Of a stretch of DNA of 64,000 nucleotides, positions 38,879-49,018 are shown in pieces. This DNA comes from Rhodanobacter sp. ANJX3 (GTDB lineage: Bacteria; Pseudomonadota; Gammaproteobacteria; Xanthomonadales; Rhodanobacteraceae): positions 124,001-188,000 of the forward strand of contig NZ_JACHCM010000002.1 in assembly GCF_014200755.1 (NCBI RefSeq). The letters are read 5' to 3'. Both the position numbers and the translations under genes were made by a program. Position 1 is the first letter of the stretch, and each line of letters begins with the position of its first letter. The notes under the pieces were generated by a model. That model saw only the letters and a list, made by a program, of their open reading frames with translations, made no database searches and was not told where the DNA came from.

Positions 38879-40768
38879 ATGAGCAGTCGCTACAACGCCG
38901 CCGATATTGAAGTCCTCTCCGGTCTCGACCCGGTCAAACGCCGACCCGGCATGTATACCGATACCACCCGCCCGAACCATCTGGTGCAGGAAGTGGTCGA
39001 CAACTCGGTGGATGAAGCCCTGGCCGGCCACGCGCGCAGTATCGAAGTGGTGCTGCATGCGGACGGCTCGGTCGAGGTGAGCGACGACGGCCGCGGCATG
39101 CCGGTGGACATCCATCCGGAAGAAGGCGTGTCTGGCGTCGAGCTGATCATGACGCGACTGCACGCCGGCGGAAAATTCAGCGGCAAGAACTACAACTTCT
39201 CCGGCGGCCTGCACGGCGTCGGCGTGTCGGTGGTCAATGCGCTGTCCGATCGCGTCGAGGTATCGATCCGCCGCGATGGCAACGAATACCGCATGGCCTT
39301 CGAGCACGGCGACAAGGTCAGCCCGCTGGAGATCGTCGGCTCCGTGCCGAAGAAGCGCACCGGCACCACCCTGCATTTCTGGCCCGAGGCCAAGTATTTC
39401 GATTCGCCGAAGGTGTCGCTGGCGCGGCTGCGGCATCTGCTGCGGGCCAAGGCCGTGCTGTGCGCCGGCCTCAGCGTCAAGCTCACCGACGTTGCCAGCG
39501 GCGAAGTCAACGACTGGTACTACGAGGACGGCCTGCGCGACTATTTGCGCGGCGAACTCGACGGCGCCGAGGCCCTGCCCAGCGAGCTGTTCGTGCATCA
39601 CATGGCGCGCGATGTCGAAGGCATGGAGGTCGCGCTGGCCTGGCTGCCGGAAGGCGAACTGGTGCAGGAAAGCTACGTCAACCTGATCCCCACCGCGCAG
39701 GGCGGCACGCATGTGAACGGCCTGCGCACCGGCCTGACCACGGCCATCCGCGAGTTCTGCGACATCCGCAACCTGCTGCCGCGTGGCGTGAAGCTGGCGC
39801 CGGAAGACGTATGGGAACGGCTGGCGTTTGTGCTTTCTGCACGCTTGCAGGATCCGCAGTTCGCCGGCCAGACCAAGGAGCGACTGTCGTCACGCCAAAC
39901 CGCCGGCATGATCGAAAACGTCATCCACGACGCCTTCAGCCTGTGGCTCAACCAGCACGTCGACATGGGCGAGCGGATCGCGCAGCTGGCGATCGAACGC
40001 GCCAGCGCGCGCTTGAAAGCGGCCAAGCAGATTGTCCGCAAAAAGATCACCCAGGGCCCGCAGCTGCCCGGCAAACTGGCCGACTGCACCGCGACCGACC
40101 TCACCCGCACCGAACTGTTTCTGGTCGAGGGCGACTCCGCCGGCGGCAGCGCCAAGCAGGCGCGCGACAAGGAGTTCCAGGCGATCCTGCCGCTGCGCGG
40201 CAAGATCCTCAACACCTGGGAAGTCGAGTCCGGTTCGGTGCTGGCGTCGGAAGAGGTGCACAACCTCGCCATCGCCATCGGCTGCGATCCAGGCAAGAAC
40301 GATCTCTCGGGGCTGCGCTACGGCAAGGTGATCATTCTGGCCGACGCCGATTCGGACGGCCTGCATATCGCAACTTTGTTGACTGCACTTTTCCTCAAGC
40401 ACTTCCCAACCCTGGTCAGCGAAGGCCACGTCTTCGTGGCGATGCCGCCGCTGTTCCGCGTCGACGTGGGCAAGCAGGTGTTCTACTGCCTCGACGAGAG
40501 CGAGAAGGAAGCGATGCTGCAGCGGATCGAACGCGAAAAAATGAAGGGCGCGGTCAACACCACGCGTTTCAAGGGCCTGGGCGAAATGAATCCGCCGCAG
40601 CTACGCGAATCGACCATCCATCCCGATACGCGTCGGCTGGTGCAGCTGACCATCGGCGATGAGGACGGCACCTCCAAACTGATGGACATGCTGCTGGCAA
40701 AAAAACGCGCCGGCGATCGCAAGGCCTGGCTGGAAGAGAAAGGCGACCTGGCGACGCTGGAAGTCTGA
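38879..40768 (+). CDS. parE: DNA topoisomerase IV subunit B
   Basis: The 629-residue protein starts [20 protein letters not shown]. The GHKL ATPase shows [24 protein letters not shown] and [15 protein letters not shown]. The Toprim domain has [30 protein letters not shown] and [13 protein letters not shown]. The AKQARD form and the length favour ParE over GyrB. It decatenates chromosomes together with ParC, which is encoded elsewhere. Confidence 0.96.
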   Translation: MSSRYNAADIEVLSGLDPVKRRPGMYTDTTRPNHLVQEVVDNSVDEALAGHARSIEVVLHADGSVEVSDDGRGMPVDIHPEEGVSGVELIMTRLHAGGKFSGKNYNFSGGLHGVGVSVVNALSDRVEVSIRRDGNEYRMAFEHGDKVSPLEIVGSVPKKRTGTTLHFWPEAKYFDSPKVSLARLRHLLRAKAVLCAGLSVKLTDVASGEVNDWYYEDGLRDYLRGELDGAEALPSELFVHHMARDVEGMEVALAWLPEGELVQESYVNLIPTAQGGTHVNGLRTGLTTAIREFCDIRNLLPRGVKLAPEDVWERLAFVLSARLQDPQFAGQTKERLSSRQTAGMIENVIHDAFSLWLNQHVDMGERIAQLAIERASARLKAAKQIVRKKITQGPQLPGKLADCTATDLTRTELFLVEGDSAGGSAKQARDKEFQAILPLRGKILNTWEVESGSVLASEEVHNLAIAIGCDPGKNDLSGLRYGKVIILADADSDGLHIATLLTALFLKHFPTLVSEGHVFVAMPPLFRVDVGKQVFYCLDESEKEAMLQRIEREKMKGAVNTTRFKGLGEMNPPQLRESTIHPDTRRLVQLTIGDEDGTSKLMDMLLAKKRAGDRKAWLEEKGDLATLEV

Positions 40769-41019
40769 GCCAGCCAAACGGCGGCTGCGTTTTTCAATGC
40801 GGCCCGCCGTGTGTCGAATCGCTTCGTGGTTCGAACGAGCCCCGCGTCCTCATTACCACCGGTCGCGATCCCGCGTTATCCGGCAGATACAGACATGCGG
40901 CGTTGACGCACACCCTGACGCCGCATCGGTTTTGTTCGTGGTCCCGTGCATCCGACCCACGACTCGCGCCGTATCTCCTCACGCTTCCAATCCGCGAAGC
41001 GGAAAATCTGGAGTTACAC

Positions 41020-41613
41020 ATGAACAAGAATCAGCGTCTGCGTGGTATCGCCCTTGGACTCTCGCTGGCTTTTGCCACTGTCGCCGTGGCGCCGATGGCG
41101 ATGGCCGACTCGATGAGCAACATGAGCATGGGCAAGACCGTCGAAGTGGGCGGAGCACCGATGTACCCGAACAAGAACATCATCGAAAACGCGGTGAACT
41201 CGAAGGATCACACCACCCTGGTTGCCGCCGTCAAGGCTGCCGGCCTGGTCGATACGCTCTCGGGCGCCGGCCCGTTCACCGTGTTCGCGCCGACCAATGA
41301 AGCGTTCGCTGCACTGCCTGCCGGCACCGTCGACACCCTGCTGAAGCCGGAAAACAAGGCGGATCTGACCAAGATCCTCACGTACCACGTGGTGCCCGGC
41401 AATGTGACCTCGGCCGACCTGCTCAAGCTGATCAAGAAAGGCGGCGGCAAGGCTTCGGTAAAGACCGTCGAAGGCGACTCGCTGACGTTCAGCAAGGATG
41501 CGCAGGGCGTGGCCATTACCGACGACAAGGGCAACGTCGCCCACGTCACCATCGCCAACGTGAAGCAGTCCAACGGTGAGATCCACGTCATCGACAAGGT
41601 TTTGATGCCGTAA
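41020..41613 (+). CDS. Secreted fasciclin (FAS1) domain protein
   Basis: The start at the ATG at 41020 has GGAG seven bases upstream, giving 197 residues. A signal peptide ([21 protein letters not shown]) precedes a single FAS1 domain. That domain has [31 protein letters not shown] (H1 area), [12 protein letters not shown], and a final [13 protein letters not shown] (H2 area). FAS1 proteins mediate adhesion or surface attachment. The Met-rich MSNMSMG after cleavage could bind metal. A terminator follows. The 250 bases before it show no gene. Confidence 0.93.
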   Translation: MNKNQRLRGIALGLSLAFATVAVAPMAMADSMSNMSMGKTVEVGGAPMYPNKNIIENAVNSKDHTTLVAAVKAAGLVDTLSGAGPFTVFAPTNEAFAALPAGTVDTLLKPENKADLTKILTYHVVPGNVTSADLLKLIKKGGGKASVKTVEGDSLTFSKDAQGVAITDDKGNVAHVTIANVKQSNGEIHVIDKVLMP

Positions 41614-41650
41614 TCCGCATCGCCGTTTTAAAACGCGAGTGTTTCACCAG

Positions 41651-41683
41651 CGCCCCGACTCCCTCATCGGGGCGGCTTTTTTT
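41651..41683 (+). terminator. Terminator of the fasciclin gene
   Basis: An 8-bp stem, CGCCCCGA/TCGGGGCG, with an 8-base loop is followed by GC and seven T residues, 38 bp after the stop. Confidence 0.9.
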
Positions 41684-41733
41684 GTGCGCTCGACCGGGCT
41701 AAGGTGACGACTGGTTATTACCGAGCGACACCC

Positions 41734-42255
41734 ATGTCCTTGCTGCCACCTCTCGATCTGCAGCGCTGGATCGACGACAACCGCCACCTGCTCAAGCTAC
41801 CGGTAGGCAACAAGTGCATCGTCGATGGCGACTTCATCGTCATGATCGTCGGCGGCCCCAACGCCCGCACCGACTATCACTACGACGAAGGCCCGGAGTT
41901 CTTCTATCAGCTTGAGGGCGAGATGGTGCTGAAAGTGCAGGACGACGGCCGCGCACGCGATATTCCAATTCGCGCCGGCGAACTTTTCTATCTGCCGCCG
42001 CGCACGCCGCATTCGCCGCAGCGCATGCCCGCATCCATCGGCCTGGTGATCGAGCGCAAGCGCCTGCCGCACGAACAAGACGGGCTGCTGTGGTTCTGCG
42101 AAAACTGCAATCACAAGCTCTACGAAGAATTTTTCGTGCTCGGCGACATCGAGCAGGATTTTCCGCCGGTGTTCGATCGTTTCTACCGTTCGCGCGACGC
42201 GCGCACCTGCGGCCAGTGCGGCCATCTGAATCCGGCACCAGCCAAATACGGCTGA
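41734..42255 (+). CDS. nbaC: 3-hydroxyanthranilate 3,4-dioxygenase
   Basis: The 173-residue protein starts [14 protein letters not shown]. Cupin iron ligands are His49, Glu55 and His93 ([24 protein letters not shown]). Substrate-binding Arg residues fall in [10 protein letters not shown] and in [10 protein letters not shown]-terminal rubredoxin-like metal site is formed by WFCENCNH and TCGQCGHLN. It opens the ring of 3-hydroxyanthranilate in the kynurenine route to quinolinate/NAD or in nitrobenzoate degradation. No other kynurenine gene is adjacent. Confidence 0.94.
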   Translation: MSLLPPLDLQRWIDDNRHLLKLPVGNKCIVDGDFIVMIVGGPNARTDYHYDEGPEFFYQLEGEMVLKVQDDGRARDIPIRAGELFYLPPRTPHSPQRMPASIGLVIERKRLPHEQDGLLWFCENCNHKLYEEFFVLGDIEQDFPPVFDRFYRSRDARTCGQCGHLNPAPAKYG

Positions 42256-42303
42256 GATAAAGCTGATGCCGCCGTACGCGACAAACCTATCGCGCGGCTG
42301 ACT

Positions 42304-42855
42304 CTATTTACCGCGCGCCAGCCACTTGCCTGCCATTCGCCGCAGCGAGTCATCGGCCGACGCATCGTTCGCGATGTCGAGGATCGATTTCCACGCCAGC
42401 GCCAGCGACTCCTCGCTGATCGCAAACTGTTCGCTGCCTGTGGCGCGCACCACGTAACGCACGTCGTAATGCCAGTGCTCCGGCTCATCGCCGCGTGCGG
42501 GAATACGGTGACGGTCGAGATCGAAAATAGCCGGCTCGACCACCAGATCGGTCAATCCGGATTCTTCCTCGGCCTCGCGCAGGGCCACGTTGGCCAAGTC
42601 GGTATCACCATCGGCATGCCCACCTAACTGCAGCCAGCGACCGAGCTTGCGGTGATGAGTCAACAGCACGCGCTCGCCGTCCGCGCTGACCAGCCACGCC
42701 GAGCCGGTGAAGTGGCCTGCACTGTGGGTTCGCTCAAACGTCTCGAAACCGCCGAGCGAAAAATCGACAAATTGTTGCGCCAGCCATGCGTGCTCGGGAT
42801 AGCTTGCCGCGTAATTTCGAAAGAGGGGAGCGGTGTCGGGCGAACGGAAGGTCAT
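42304..42855 (-). CDS. NUDIX hydrolase
   Basis: The 183-residue protein has a Nudix box reading GHADGDTDLANVALREAEEESGL, with the REAEEES core and the preceding Gly intact. After it comes a segment with DLDRHRIPARGDEPEHWHYDVRYVV, a His-rich stretch typical of a Nudix subgroup often annotated as CoA- or dNTP-pyrophosphatase-like. The substrate is unresolved. It is convergent with the dioxygenase. Confidence 0.88.
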   Translation of the reverse strand: MTFRSPDTAPLFRNYAASYPEHAWLAQQFVDFSLGGFETFERTHSAGHFTGSAWLVSADGERVLLTHHRKLGRWLQLGGHADGDTDLANVALREAEEESGLTDLVVEPAIFDLDRHRIPARGDEPEHWHYDVRYVVRATGSEQFAISEESLALAWKSILDIANDASADDSLRRMAGKWLARGK

Positions 42856-43016
42856 GGCGGGATTAGCTTAAAACCAGAGCAGATCATAGCCGCAGCGCAG
42901 CTTGTACCCCCACGATGGCTCGGCTATGGTTCCAGATTGACACAAACGAGCGGCAAGGCCCACGCAGCAGCCTGTGCCTGCCAGCAAAAGCCGCCACTCT
43001 CTCAGGGGACCCACGC

Positions 43017-44516
43017 ATGCTCAAACAACTTTTCGCGAAGCATCCCATCAGTGCGACGCCGCAGATCGATGCGGCTTTCGACAGCGTCACCGGCGAGCCT
43101 TCGCTCAAGCGCGTGCTCACCGCGCGGCATCTGGTCACCCTGGGCATCGGCGCGGTTATCGGTGCGGGTATCTTCGTGATCACCGGACAGGCGGCGGCCG
43201 AGCATGCCGGCCCGGCGGTGATGATCAGCTTTATCGTCGCGGGCATCGCCTGCGCCTTCGCAGGCCTGTGCTACGCCGAGTTCGCGGCGATGATTCCGGT
43301 TTCCGGCAGCGCCTACGCGTATTCCTATGCCACGCTCGGCGAGATCGTGGCCTGGTTCATCGGTTGGAACCTGGTGCTGGAATACATGTTCGCCGTCGCC
43401 ACGGTGGCGGCCGGCTGGTCGGGGTATTTCAACGAGTGCCTTTCGATCATCGGACACTGGACGGGCATGTCGCTGGCTCTGCCCGAGTCGCTGGCCTCGG
43501 CGCCGTTCAAGTTTGCCGGTCATAGCATCGTCGGTACCGGCACGCTGATCAATCTTCCGGCCATGGCCATCGTGGGCGGCCTGACCTGGCTGTGCTACAT
43601 CGGCATCCGGCAGTCGTCCTTCGTCAACGCGATCATCGTGTCGATCAAGCTGATCGTGATTTTTCTTTTCCTCATCTTCGCGTTCCGTTTCATCAACCCG
43701 GCCAACTGGCATCCGTTCATTCCGCCGGCGGAAGGCCCGGGGCAGTTCGGCACCAGCGGCATCTTCCGCGCGGCAGTTCTGGTGTTCTTCTCGTACGTGG
43801 GTTTCGATGCGGTATCGACCGCCGCCGGAGAAGCGAAAAATCCGCAGCGTGACATGCCGATCGGCATCCTCGGCTCCCTGGCGATCTGCACCGTGCTGTA
43901 CATCGCCATGGCGCTGACGCTGACAGGCATTGCGCCGTATCGCGCCCTGGGCACGCCGGAACCGGTCGCCACCGCGCTCAGCTTCTACCCGCAGCTGCTG
44001 TGGCTGAAAGCGATCGTCTCGTTCGGGGCGCTGGCCGGCCTTTCCTCGGTGATCCTGGTGATGCTGCTGGGCACGTCGCGCATCTTTTTCAGCATGTCCA
44101 AAGACGGCCTGCTGCCGGTGGCGATGGGACGGGTCCACCCCGTTCGCCGCTCGCCTTCCGTCGCGACGATCGTTTCGGGCGTGGTTGCCGCCGTCACTGC
44201 CGGCCTGTTTCCCGTGAGCATTCTCGGCGAGCTGGTATCGATGGGCACGCTGCTGGCCTTCACCACGGTCTGCATCGGCGTGCTGACGTTGCGCTATACC
44301 CGCCCCGAACTGCCGCGAGCGTTTCGCGTACCGGGCGGCATGGTCGGCGTTTGGCTGGTCAGCGGGCTGGGTTCGTTGATCTGCCTCTACCTGTTCTGGC
44401 AGTCGTTCCAGGTCAACTGGCCGCTGATCGTCGGCTGGACCGCCATCGGCATGGCGATCTACTTCGGCTATGGCCACTGGCACAGCAAGATGCGCGGCCC
44501 CAGCAGCCGCGCCTGA
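43017..44516 (+). CDS. APC-family cationic amino acid permease, copy 1
   Basis: The start at MLKQLFAKHP gives 499 residues and about 12 to 14 hydrophobic helices. The family motif LGIGAVIGAGIFVITGQAAAEHAGPA marks helix 1. Further conserved points are CYAEFAAMIPVSGSAYAYSYATLGE and FFSYVGFDAVSTAAGEAKNPQRD. It resembles the YfnA/CAT subgroup of amino acid permeases. The next gene is a tandem paralogue sharing these motifs. A terminator-like hairpin lies between them. Confidence 0.92.
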   Translation: MLKQLFAKHPISATPQIDAAFDSVTGEPSLKRVLTARHLVTLGIGAVIGAGIFVITGQAAAEHAGPAVMISFIVAGIACAFAGLCYAEFAAMIPVSGSAYAYSYATLGEIVAWFIGWNLVLEYMFAVATVAAGWSGYFNECLSIIGHWTGMSLALPESLASAPFKFAGHSIVGTGTLINLPAMAIVGGLTWLCYIGIRQSSFVNAIIVSIKLIVIFLFLIFAFRFINPANWHPFIPPAEGPGQFGTSGIFRAAVLVFFSYVGFDAVSTAAGEAKNPQRDMPIGILGSLAICTVLYIAMALTLTGIAPYRALGTPEPVATALSFYPQLLWLKAIVSFGALAGLSSVILVMLLGTSRIFFSMSKDGLLPVAMGRVHPVRRSPSVATIVSGVVAAVTAGLFPVSILGELVSMGTLLAFTTVCIGVLTLRYTRPELPRAFRVPGGMVGVWLVSGLGSLICLYLFWQSFQVNWPLIVGWTAIGMAIYFGYGHWHSKMRGPSSRA

Positions 44517-44525
44517 TACGCGATC

Positions 44526-44557
44526 GAAGGGCCGGCCCTCTCCCGGCCCTTCGTTTT
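44526..44557 (+). terminator. Hairpin terminator between the two permease genes
   Basis: GAAGGGCCGG pairs with CCGGCCCTTC across a 7-base loop and is followed by GTTTT. The short T run makes it a likely attenuating rather than complete terminator. Confidence 0.7.
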
Positions 44558-44604
44558 ACCGATGCACCACGAACCGTCCCACCTCATGCTGGCAAGGCGA
44601 CTCG

Positions 44605-46065
44605 ATGCTTAAACAGTTACTCGCGCGCAAGACCGATTTTTCGCAAACCGACGATGGCCAACACGGCCCGGCGCTGAAGCGAACGCTGGGACCCTGGGGA
44701 CTGACGGCGCTGGGCATCGGCGCAGTGATTGGCGGCGGCATCTTCGTGATTACCGGTCAGGCCGCGGCCGAGCATGCGGGCCCGGCAATCATTCTTGCCT
44801 TCGTCATCGCGGCGATCTGCTGCAGCTTTACTGCGCTGTGCTACGCCGAGTTCGCCACGCTGATTCCCATGTCGGGCAGCTCGTATTCCTACGCCTACGC
44901 CACGCTGGGCGAGCTGGTGGCGTGGTTCATCGGCTGGAACATGGTGCTGGAATACGGCGTATCGGCATCCGCGGTAGCGGTGAGCTGGACGGGATACTTC
45001 GTGAGCCTGCTCGACCATTTCGGCATCCATCTTCCGGCCGTGCTGACCAATGCGCCGCTTGCCTATACCGACGGGCATCTGGTGACCACGGGAGCACTGT
45101 TCAATCTCCCTGCCGTCGCCATCGTGATGGCGCTGACCTGGCTTTGCTACGTCGGCATCCGGGAGTCCAGCGGCGCCAATCTGGTGATGGTAATTTTCAA
45201 GGTCGCGCTGATCGTGCTGGTGATCGCTGCCGGCTGGCATTACGTGAACCCCGCGCTCTGGCATCCGTTCATTCCAGCCAGCCAGGGGCCGGAAAAATAC
45301 GGCTGGGCCGGCATCATGCGCGCCGCTACGCTGGTGTTCTTTGCCTATATCGGTTTCGAGGCAACGTCCACGGCGGCGCAGGAGGCGAAGAACCCGCAGC
45401 GCGATCTACCGATCGCCACGCTCGCCTCGCTGGCGATCTGCACGATTCTGTATATCGGCATCGCTGCCGTGATCACCGGCCTGCTGCGCTTCGACCAGCT
45501 CGACACGGCCGAGCCGGTGGTCACCGCCGTGCGCGCACATCCGCAGCTGTTTATTCTGCGCTGGGCCGTGGAGATCGGTGCCTTGATCGGCCTGTCGTCG
45601 GTGATCCTGGTGATGATCATCGCGCAGCCGCGCATCTTCATGATCATGGCTCGCGACGGTCTGCTGCCGCCGGTGTTCGCCAAGATCCATCCGAAATATC
45701 ACACGCCGCATATCAACACGGTCATTACCGGCGTGGGCATCGCCGCGCTGGCGGCGGTGTTCCCACTCGACGTGCTCGGTGACCTAGTGTCCATGGGTAC
45801 TCTGATCGCCTTCGTCGCGGTCTGCGCCGGCGTGCTGATTCTGCGCAAGACGCGGCCCGATTTGCCGCGTACCTTCCGTGTGCCTTGGGCACCGGTGACC
45901 TGCGTGCTCGGCGTGCTCAGCTGCCTGGCACTGCTGTACTGGGAGAACTGGTACCAGTGGCTGCTGCTGGGCATCTGGACGGTCGTCGGCATGGCCATCT
46001 ACTTCGGCTACGGGCGCCGGCACAGCCATCTGCGCCAAGAGCAGGCGCTGAGCTCAAAGACCTGA
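44605..46065 (+). CDS. APC-family cationic amino acid permease, copy 2
   Basis: The 486-residue protein starts MLKQLLARKTDFSQ, nearly the same lead as copy 1. Shared motifs include IGAVIGGGIFVITGQAAAEHAGPA, CYAEFATLIPMSGSSYSYAYATLGELVAWFIGWN and FFAYIGFEATSTAAQEAKNPQRD. Divergence is strongest in the loops, such as LPAVLTNAPLAYTDGH, so substrate ranges may differ. The pair arose by tandem duplication. A 440-bp gene-free stretch follows. Confidence 0.92.
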   Translation: MLKQLLARKTDFSQTDDGQHGPALKRTLGPWGLTALGIGAVIGGGIFVITGQAAAEHAGPAIILAFVIAAICCSFTALCYAEFATLIPMSGSSYSYAYATLGELVAWFIGWNMVLEYGVSASAVAVSWTGYFVSLLDHFGIHLPAVLTNAPLAYTDGHLVTTGALFNLPAVAIVMALTWLCYVGIRESSGANLVMVIFKVALIVLVIAAGWHYVNPALWHPFIPASQGPEKYGWAGIMRAATLVFFAYIGFEATSTAAQEAKNPQRDLPIATLASLAICTILYIGIAAVITGLLRFDQLDTAEPVVTAVRAHPQLFILRWAVEIGALIGLSSVILVMIIAQPRIFMIMARDGLLPPVFAKIHPKYHTPHINTVITGVGIAALAAVFPLDVLGDLVSMGTLIAFVAVCAGVLILRKTRPDLPRTFRVPWAPVTCVLGVLSCLALLYWENWYQWLLLGIWTVVGMAIYFGYGRRHSHLRQEQALSSKT

Positions 46066-46506
46066 ATTTCGCCGAATGGCTAGAAAAATGCCGAATTGCC
46101 GCCGATAATTGCATTTCCTGGCCACGCATGCTTCCTCACGCTGAGTCGCTGAAAGTCTCAACGCTAACTGAGAATTTTTTCGTAAGTCTTTGTTTTAAAA
46201 GTACTTAACGAGATTTTTTCGAGAGAAATTTTCGTACCAGCCGCCCATTCGTGCTGCTCGGGAGTATCATCCCCAGTCCGGGGATATCACTTGGCAGTGG
46301 GCCTTCGGATCGCCGCCCGGCGCATCGAGTGGGGTCAGCTCCTCAGCTTGGTGCGTCGGGCAGCACTTTTATCGCGATGACTGAATTCTGCAGGCTGAGT
46401 TTGCGCCGATGTGTTTTGCGCGATCCGCCATGCAAAAAGGCCGGCAAGATGCCGGCCTTTTTATTTCACGCTCTACCCTGCGCGCATCGAAGATACGTTG
46501 CGAAGG
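46066..46506. other. Gene-free intergenic stretch, partly AT-rich
   Basis: No credible coding region is visible. Bases 46160-46235 are AT-rich with T runs (AATTTTTTCG, GATTTTTTCG, AATTTTCG), which may include termination of the permease transcript. A short palindrome, ATCCCC agtc CGGGGAT, occurs near 46266-46283. The stretch ends in a clear bidirectional terminator at 46434-46462. Confidence 0.5.
46434..46462 (-). terminator. Bidirectional Rho-independent terminator after the HiPIP gene
   Basis: AAAAAGGCCGGC pairs with GCCGGCCTTTTT across the 5-base loop AAGAT. The A and T runs make it functional from either side; on the minus strand it ends the HiPIP transcript. Confidence 0.85.
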
Positions 46507-46839
46507 TCAGCCCGCTTTCGGGTTATGCGAAACGCACCAGCCCTTCGCGTTGACCGACTTGCCCGGGAACAGCTGGCACGGTCCACGACCCGTCGCACTG
46601 CCGGAGTAGAACTGGCAGTTGGAGCAGTTGTCGCCCGCCTTGTGTTTCGGATCGGTCGCCTTGCTGCCATCTTCCACATAGCCCAGCGCCTTGGCCGTGG
46701 GATCGTCCACACTGACCGGCGGCAGGTCGGCGGCGCGCGCGAAGCGCGGCAGGCCACCCATGATGGCCACCGCGGCCGTGGTACCGGCAGCAACCTTCAA
46801 AAAACGACGCCGTGATTCGATGTTCTTCTCATTTGACAT
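46507..46839 (-). CDS. High-potential iron-sulfur protein (HiPIP), Tat-exported
   Basis: The chosen ATG has GGAGG seven bases upstream and gives 110 residues. A twin-arginine signal (SRRRFLKVAAGTTAAVAIMGG) ends near ARAAD. The mature ~70 residues carry four Cys for the 4Fe-4S cluster: CSNCQFY, GPCQLFPGK and GWCVSH. HiPIPs shuttle electrons in the periplasm between cytochrome complexes. Tat export fits a pre-folded cluster protein. It is monocistronic. Confidence 0.94.
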   Translation of the reverse strand: MSNEKNIESRRRFLKVAAGTTAAVAIMGGLPRFARAADLPPVSVDDPTAKALGYVEDGSKATDPKHKAGDNCSNCQFYSGSATGRGPCQLFPGKSVNAKGWCVSHNPKAG

Positions 46840-46967
46840 GGGCAAGCCTCCGTCATGTATCCCACGCCCTTTGCGGTGGATTGCGGCGATAGTACGCCTG
46901 TTTCGTCAATCATTCGTGACTGGCGAGAATGGCTCTCATTCAAGACTGGGCGGGCGTTTGTGCGTGA

Positions 46968-46997
46968 TATGATGATCTTCCATTTGGACGTCCAAAT
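46968..46997 (+). promoter_or_regulatory. Likely promoter -10 and palindromic operator of the methionine-salvage genes
   Basis: A TATGAT hexamer (46968-46973) is followed by the perfect 16-bp palindrome ATTTGGACGTCCAAAT (46982-46997), which ends three bases before the mtnB ATG. Its GACGTC core equals the centre of the MetJ met-box AGACGTCT. No Shine-Dalgarno is visible, so the operator occupies the place of the leader and ribosome site. The regulator is not identified. Confidence 0.6.
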
Positions 46998-47000
46998 CCC

Positions 47001-47651
47001 ATGAGCCAGCAGCTACCCGCTACGATATCGACCAGCCTGTTCGAGGCGCGCGCAGACTCGATCGCGAACACCGCGCGCGAGCTCGCAGCGCTGGGCTGGA
47101 CGCCGGCGACCAGCAGCAATTTTTCCGCCCGCATCGACGCCGACTACGCGGCGATCACCATCTCCGGCCGCGACAAGGGCAAGCTCGGTCGCGACGACAT
47201 CATGTTGATCGACATGCACGGCAATGCCGTCGGCACCGATGCGAAACCGAGCGCAGAGACCGCGCTGCATACGCAAATCTACCGTCGCTGGCCTGAGATG
47301 GGCGCCGTGCTGCATACGCACTCGCGCACGCAGAGCGTCGCCTCGCGCCTGTACGCCGACGATGGCGTCATCCGCCTGCAGGGCTGGGAGCTGCAGAAAG
47401 CGATTACCGGCTACACCACGCACGAAAGCCTGCTGGAGATACCGGTATTCCCCAACACCCAGCACATGCCTGAGCTGGTCGATAAGGTCGACGCCTGGAT
47501 CGACAGCGGCAAACCGCTGCACGCGTATTTGATCGACGGCCACGGCATCTATACTTGGGGCCGCGACATGAAGGAAACGCACCGCCATCTGGAAGCACTC
47601 GAATTCCTGCTGGGCTGCGAACTGGATCTGAAAAGGTTGAGGGCATCATGA
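47001..47651 (+). CDS. mtnB: Methylthioribulose-1-phosphate dehydratase
   Basis: The 216-residue protein belongs to the class II aldolase fold. It shows [43 protein letters not shown], metal ligands in [12 protein letters not shown], and [17 protein letters not shown] with the last His ligand. It dehydrates methylthioribulose-1-P in methionine salvage. It overlaps mtnD by four bases (ATGA at 47648) and is first of mtnB-mtnD-mtnC. Confidence 0.95.
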   Translation: MSQQLPATISTSLFEARADSIANTARELAALGWTPATSSNFSARIDADYAAITISGRDKGKLGRDDIMLIDMHGNAVGTDAKPSAETALHTQIYRRWPEMGAVLHTHSRTQSVASRLYADDGVIRLQGWELQKAITGYTTHESLLEIPVFPNTQHMPELVDKVDAWIDSGKPLHAYLIDGHGIYTWGRDMKETHRHLEALEFLLGCELDLKRLRAS

Positions 47652-48211
47652 GCCAACTACGCATCTTCGACGAAAGTCATCCCGACGCCGAGCTCGCGCT
47701 GCACCGCGATTACGCCGCCATCGCCCGCGAGCTGGGCAAGGTCGGCATCCGCTTCGAACAGTGGGAGGCCAGCCAGCCGATTTCGCCCGGCGCCAGCCAG
47801 GACGAGGTCATTGCCGCCTATAAAACGGATATCGATCGGCTGATGGCGGAAACCGGCTACCAGGCCGTCGATGTGATCAGCCTCACGCCCGATCATCCCG
47901 ATCGCGCCATGCTGCGGCAGAAGTTTCTCAGCGAGCACACCCACAGCGAGGACGAAGTGCGCTTCTTCGTCGCCGGCGCCGGCCAGTTCACCCTGCACAT
48001 CGACGGCAAGATCTACGACGTGCTGTGCGAATCCGGCGACCTGATCGGCGTCCCCGACGGCACGCGCCACTGGTTCGACATGAGCGAAGCGCCCTACTTC
48101 GTGGCCATTCGCTTCTTCACCAACAAGGAAGGCTGGGTCGCCAACTTCACCGGCGACGGTATTGCCGAGCGTTTCCCGCGGATGCAGCCCTACTCGCCAG
48201 CAACTCGCTGA
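47648..48211 (+). CDS. mtnD: Acireductone dioxygenase
   Basis: The 187-residue protein starts in the ATGA overlap with mtnB. The cupin metal site is [14 protein letters not shown] (two His and Glu), with the final His in [10 protein letters not shown]. It oxidises acireductone to the ketoacid of methionine plus formate (Fe form). The order mtnB-mtnD-mtnC, with about 100 bp before mtnC, fits one operon. Confidence 0.96.
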   Translation: MSQLRIFDESHPDAELALHRDYAAIARELGKVGIRFEQWEASQPISPGASQDEVIAAYKTDIDRLMAETGYQAVDVISLTPDHPDRAMLRQKFLSEHTHSEDEVRFFVAGAGQFTLHIDGKIYDVLCESGDLIGVPDGTRHWFDMSEAPYFVAIRFFTNKEGWVANFTGDGIAERFPRMQPYSPATR

Positions 48212-48308
48212 ATAGAACCCGCCGTCGCTGACACGGCCAAGCCGAACGTTGACCGGCCAGATCGCCCGGTCGTTTATGCTGGGCGCCTTTTCCAGGCAAC
48301 GCCAAACC

Positions 48309-48995
48309 ATGACCGATATCCGCGCCATCGTCACCGACATCGAGGGCACCACCAGCTCGATCAGCTTCGTTCGTGATGTGCTGTTTCCCTATGCCCGCGA
48401 GCGCCTGCCCGCCTTCATCGAAACGCACGGCGACACGCCCGAGGTGCAGCACTGGCTGCACGAGGCGGCGAAAGAGGCCGGCCTGGTCGAGGCCAGCCGG
48501 CAAGAGATCATCGAACTGCTGATCCATTGGGTCGACGAGGACCGCAAGTCGACCGCGCTCAAGGCGCTGCAGGGCATGATCTGGAAAGACGGCTACGAGG
48601 CCGGCGATTACCAGTCCCACATGTACCCCGAAGTCGCCGCTCGTTTGCGGGCGTGGCAGGCCAGCGGCCTTTCGCTCTACGTCTACTCGTCCGGCTCCGT
48701 GCCGGCGCAGAAGCTGCTGTTCGGTTTCAGCGAAGCCGGCGATCTGACGCCGCTCTTTTCCGGCTACTTCGACACCGAAACCGGCCACAAGCGCGAGGCC
48801 GACTCTTACACGAAGATCGCTGAAGCCATCAGCCTGCCGCCGCATCAGATCCTGTTTCTGTCGGATATCGTGGAAGAGCTCGACGCCGCGCAGACGGCCG
48901 GCTTGCAGACCGCGTGGCTGATCCGCGAACCGCTGGCCTGGCCGAACGCGCCGCGCCATGCGGCGTATCGCGATTTCAACGCCATCCAACCCTGA
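48309..48995 (+). CDS. mtnC: Enolase-phosphatase E1
   Basis: The start at [20 protein letters not shown] gives 228 residues. HAD motifs are IVTDIEGTT (motif I), [15 protein letters not shown] (motif II), and [16 protein letters not shown] (motif III/IV). The [18 protein letters not shown] segment is specific to E1. It enolises and dephosphorylates diketo-methylthiopentyl-phosphate to acireductone, feeding MtnD. mtnA and mtnK are not in the window. Confidence 0.96.
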   Translation: MTDIRAIVTDIEGTTSSISFVRDVLFPYARERLPAFIETHGDTPEVQHWLHEAAKEAGLVEASRQEIIELLIHWVDEDRKSTALKALQGMIWKDGYEAGDYQSHMYPEVAARLRAWQASGLSLYVYSSGSVPAQKLLFGFSEAGDLTPLFSGYFDTETGHKREADSYTKIAEAISLPPHQILFLSDIVEELDAAQTAGLQTAWLIREPLAWPNAPRHAAYRDFNAIQP

Positions 48996-49018
48996 CGCCA
49001 CCGCGTACGAGCCCTGCC

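Noticed and set aside
43002-44483. 493-residue open frame on the minus strand
   Set aside because: Antisense to the first APC permease; no helices or motifs.
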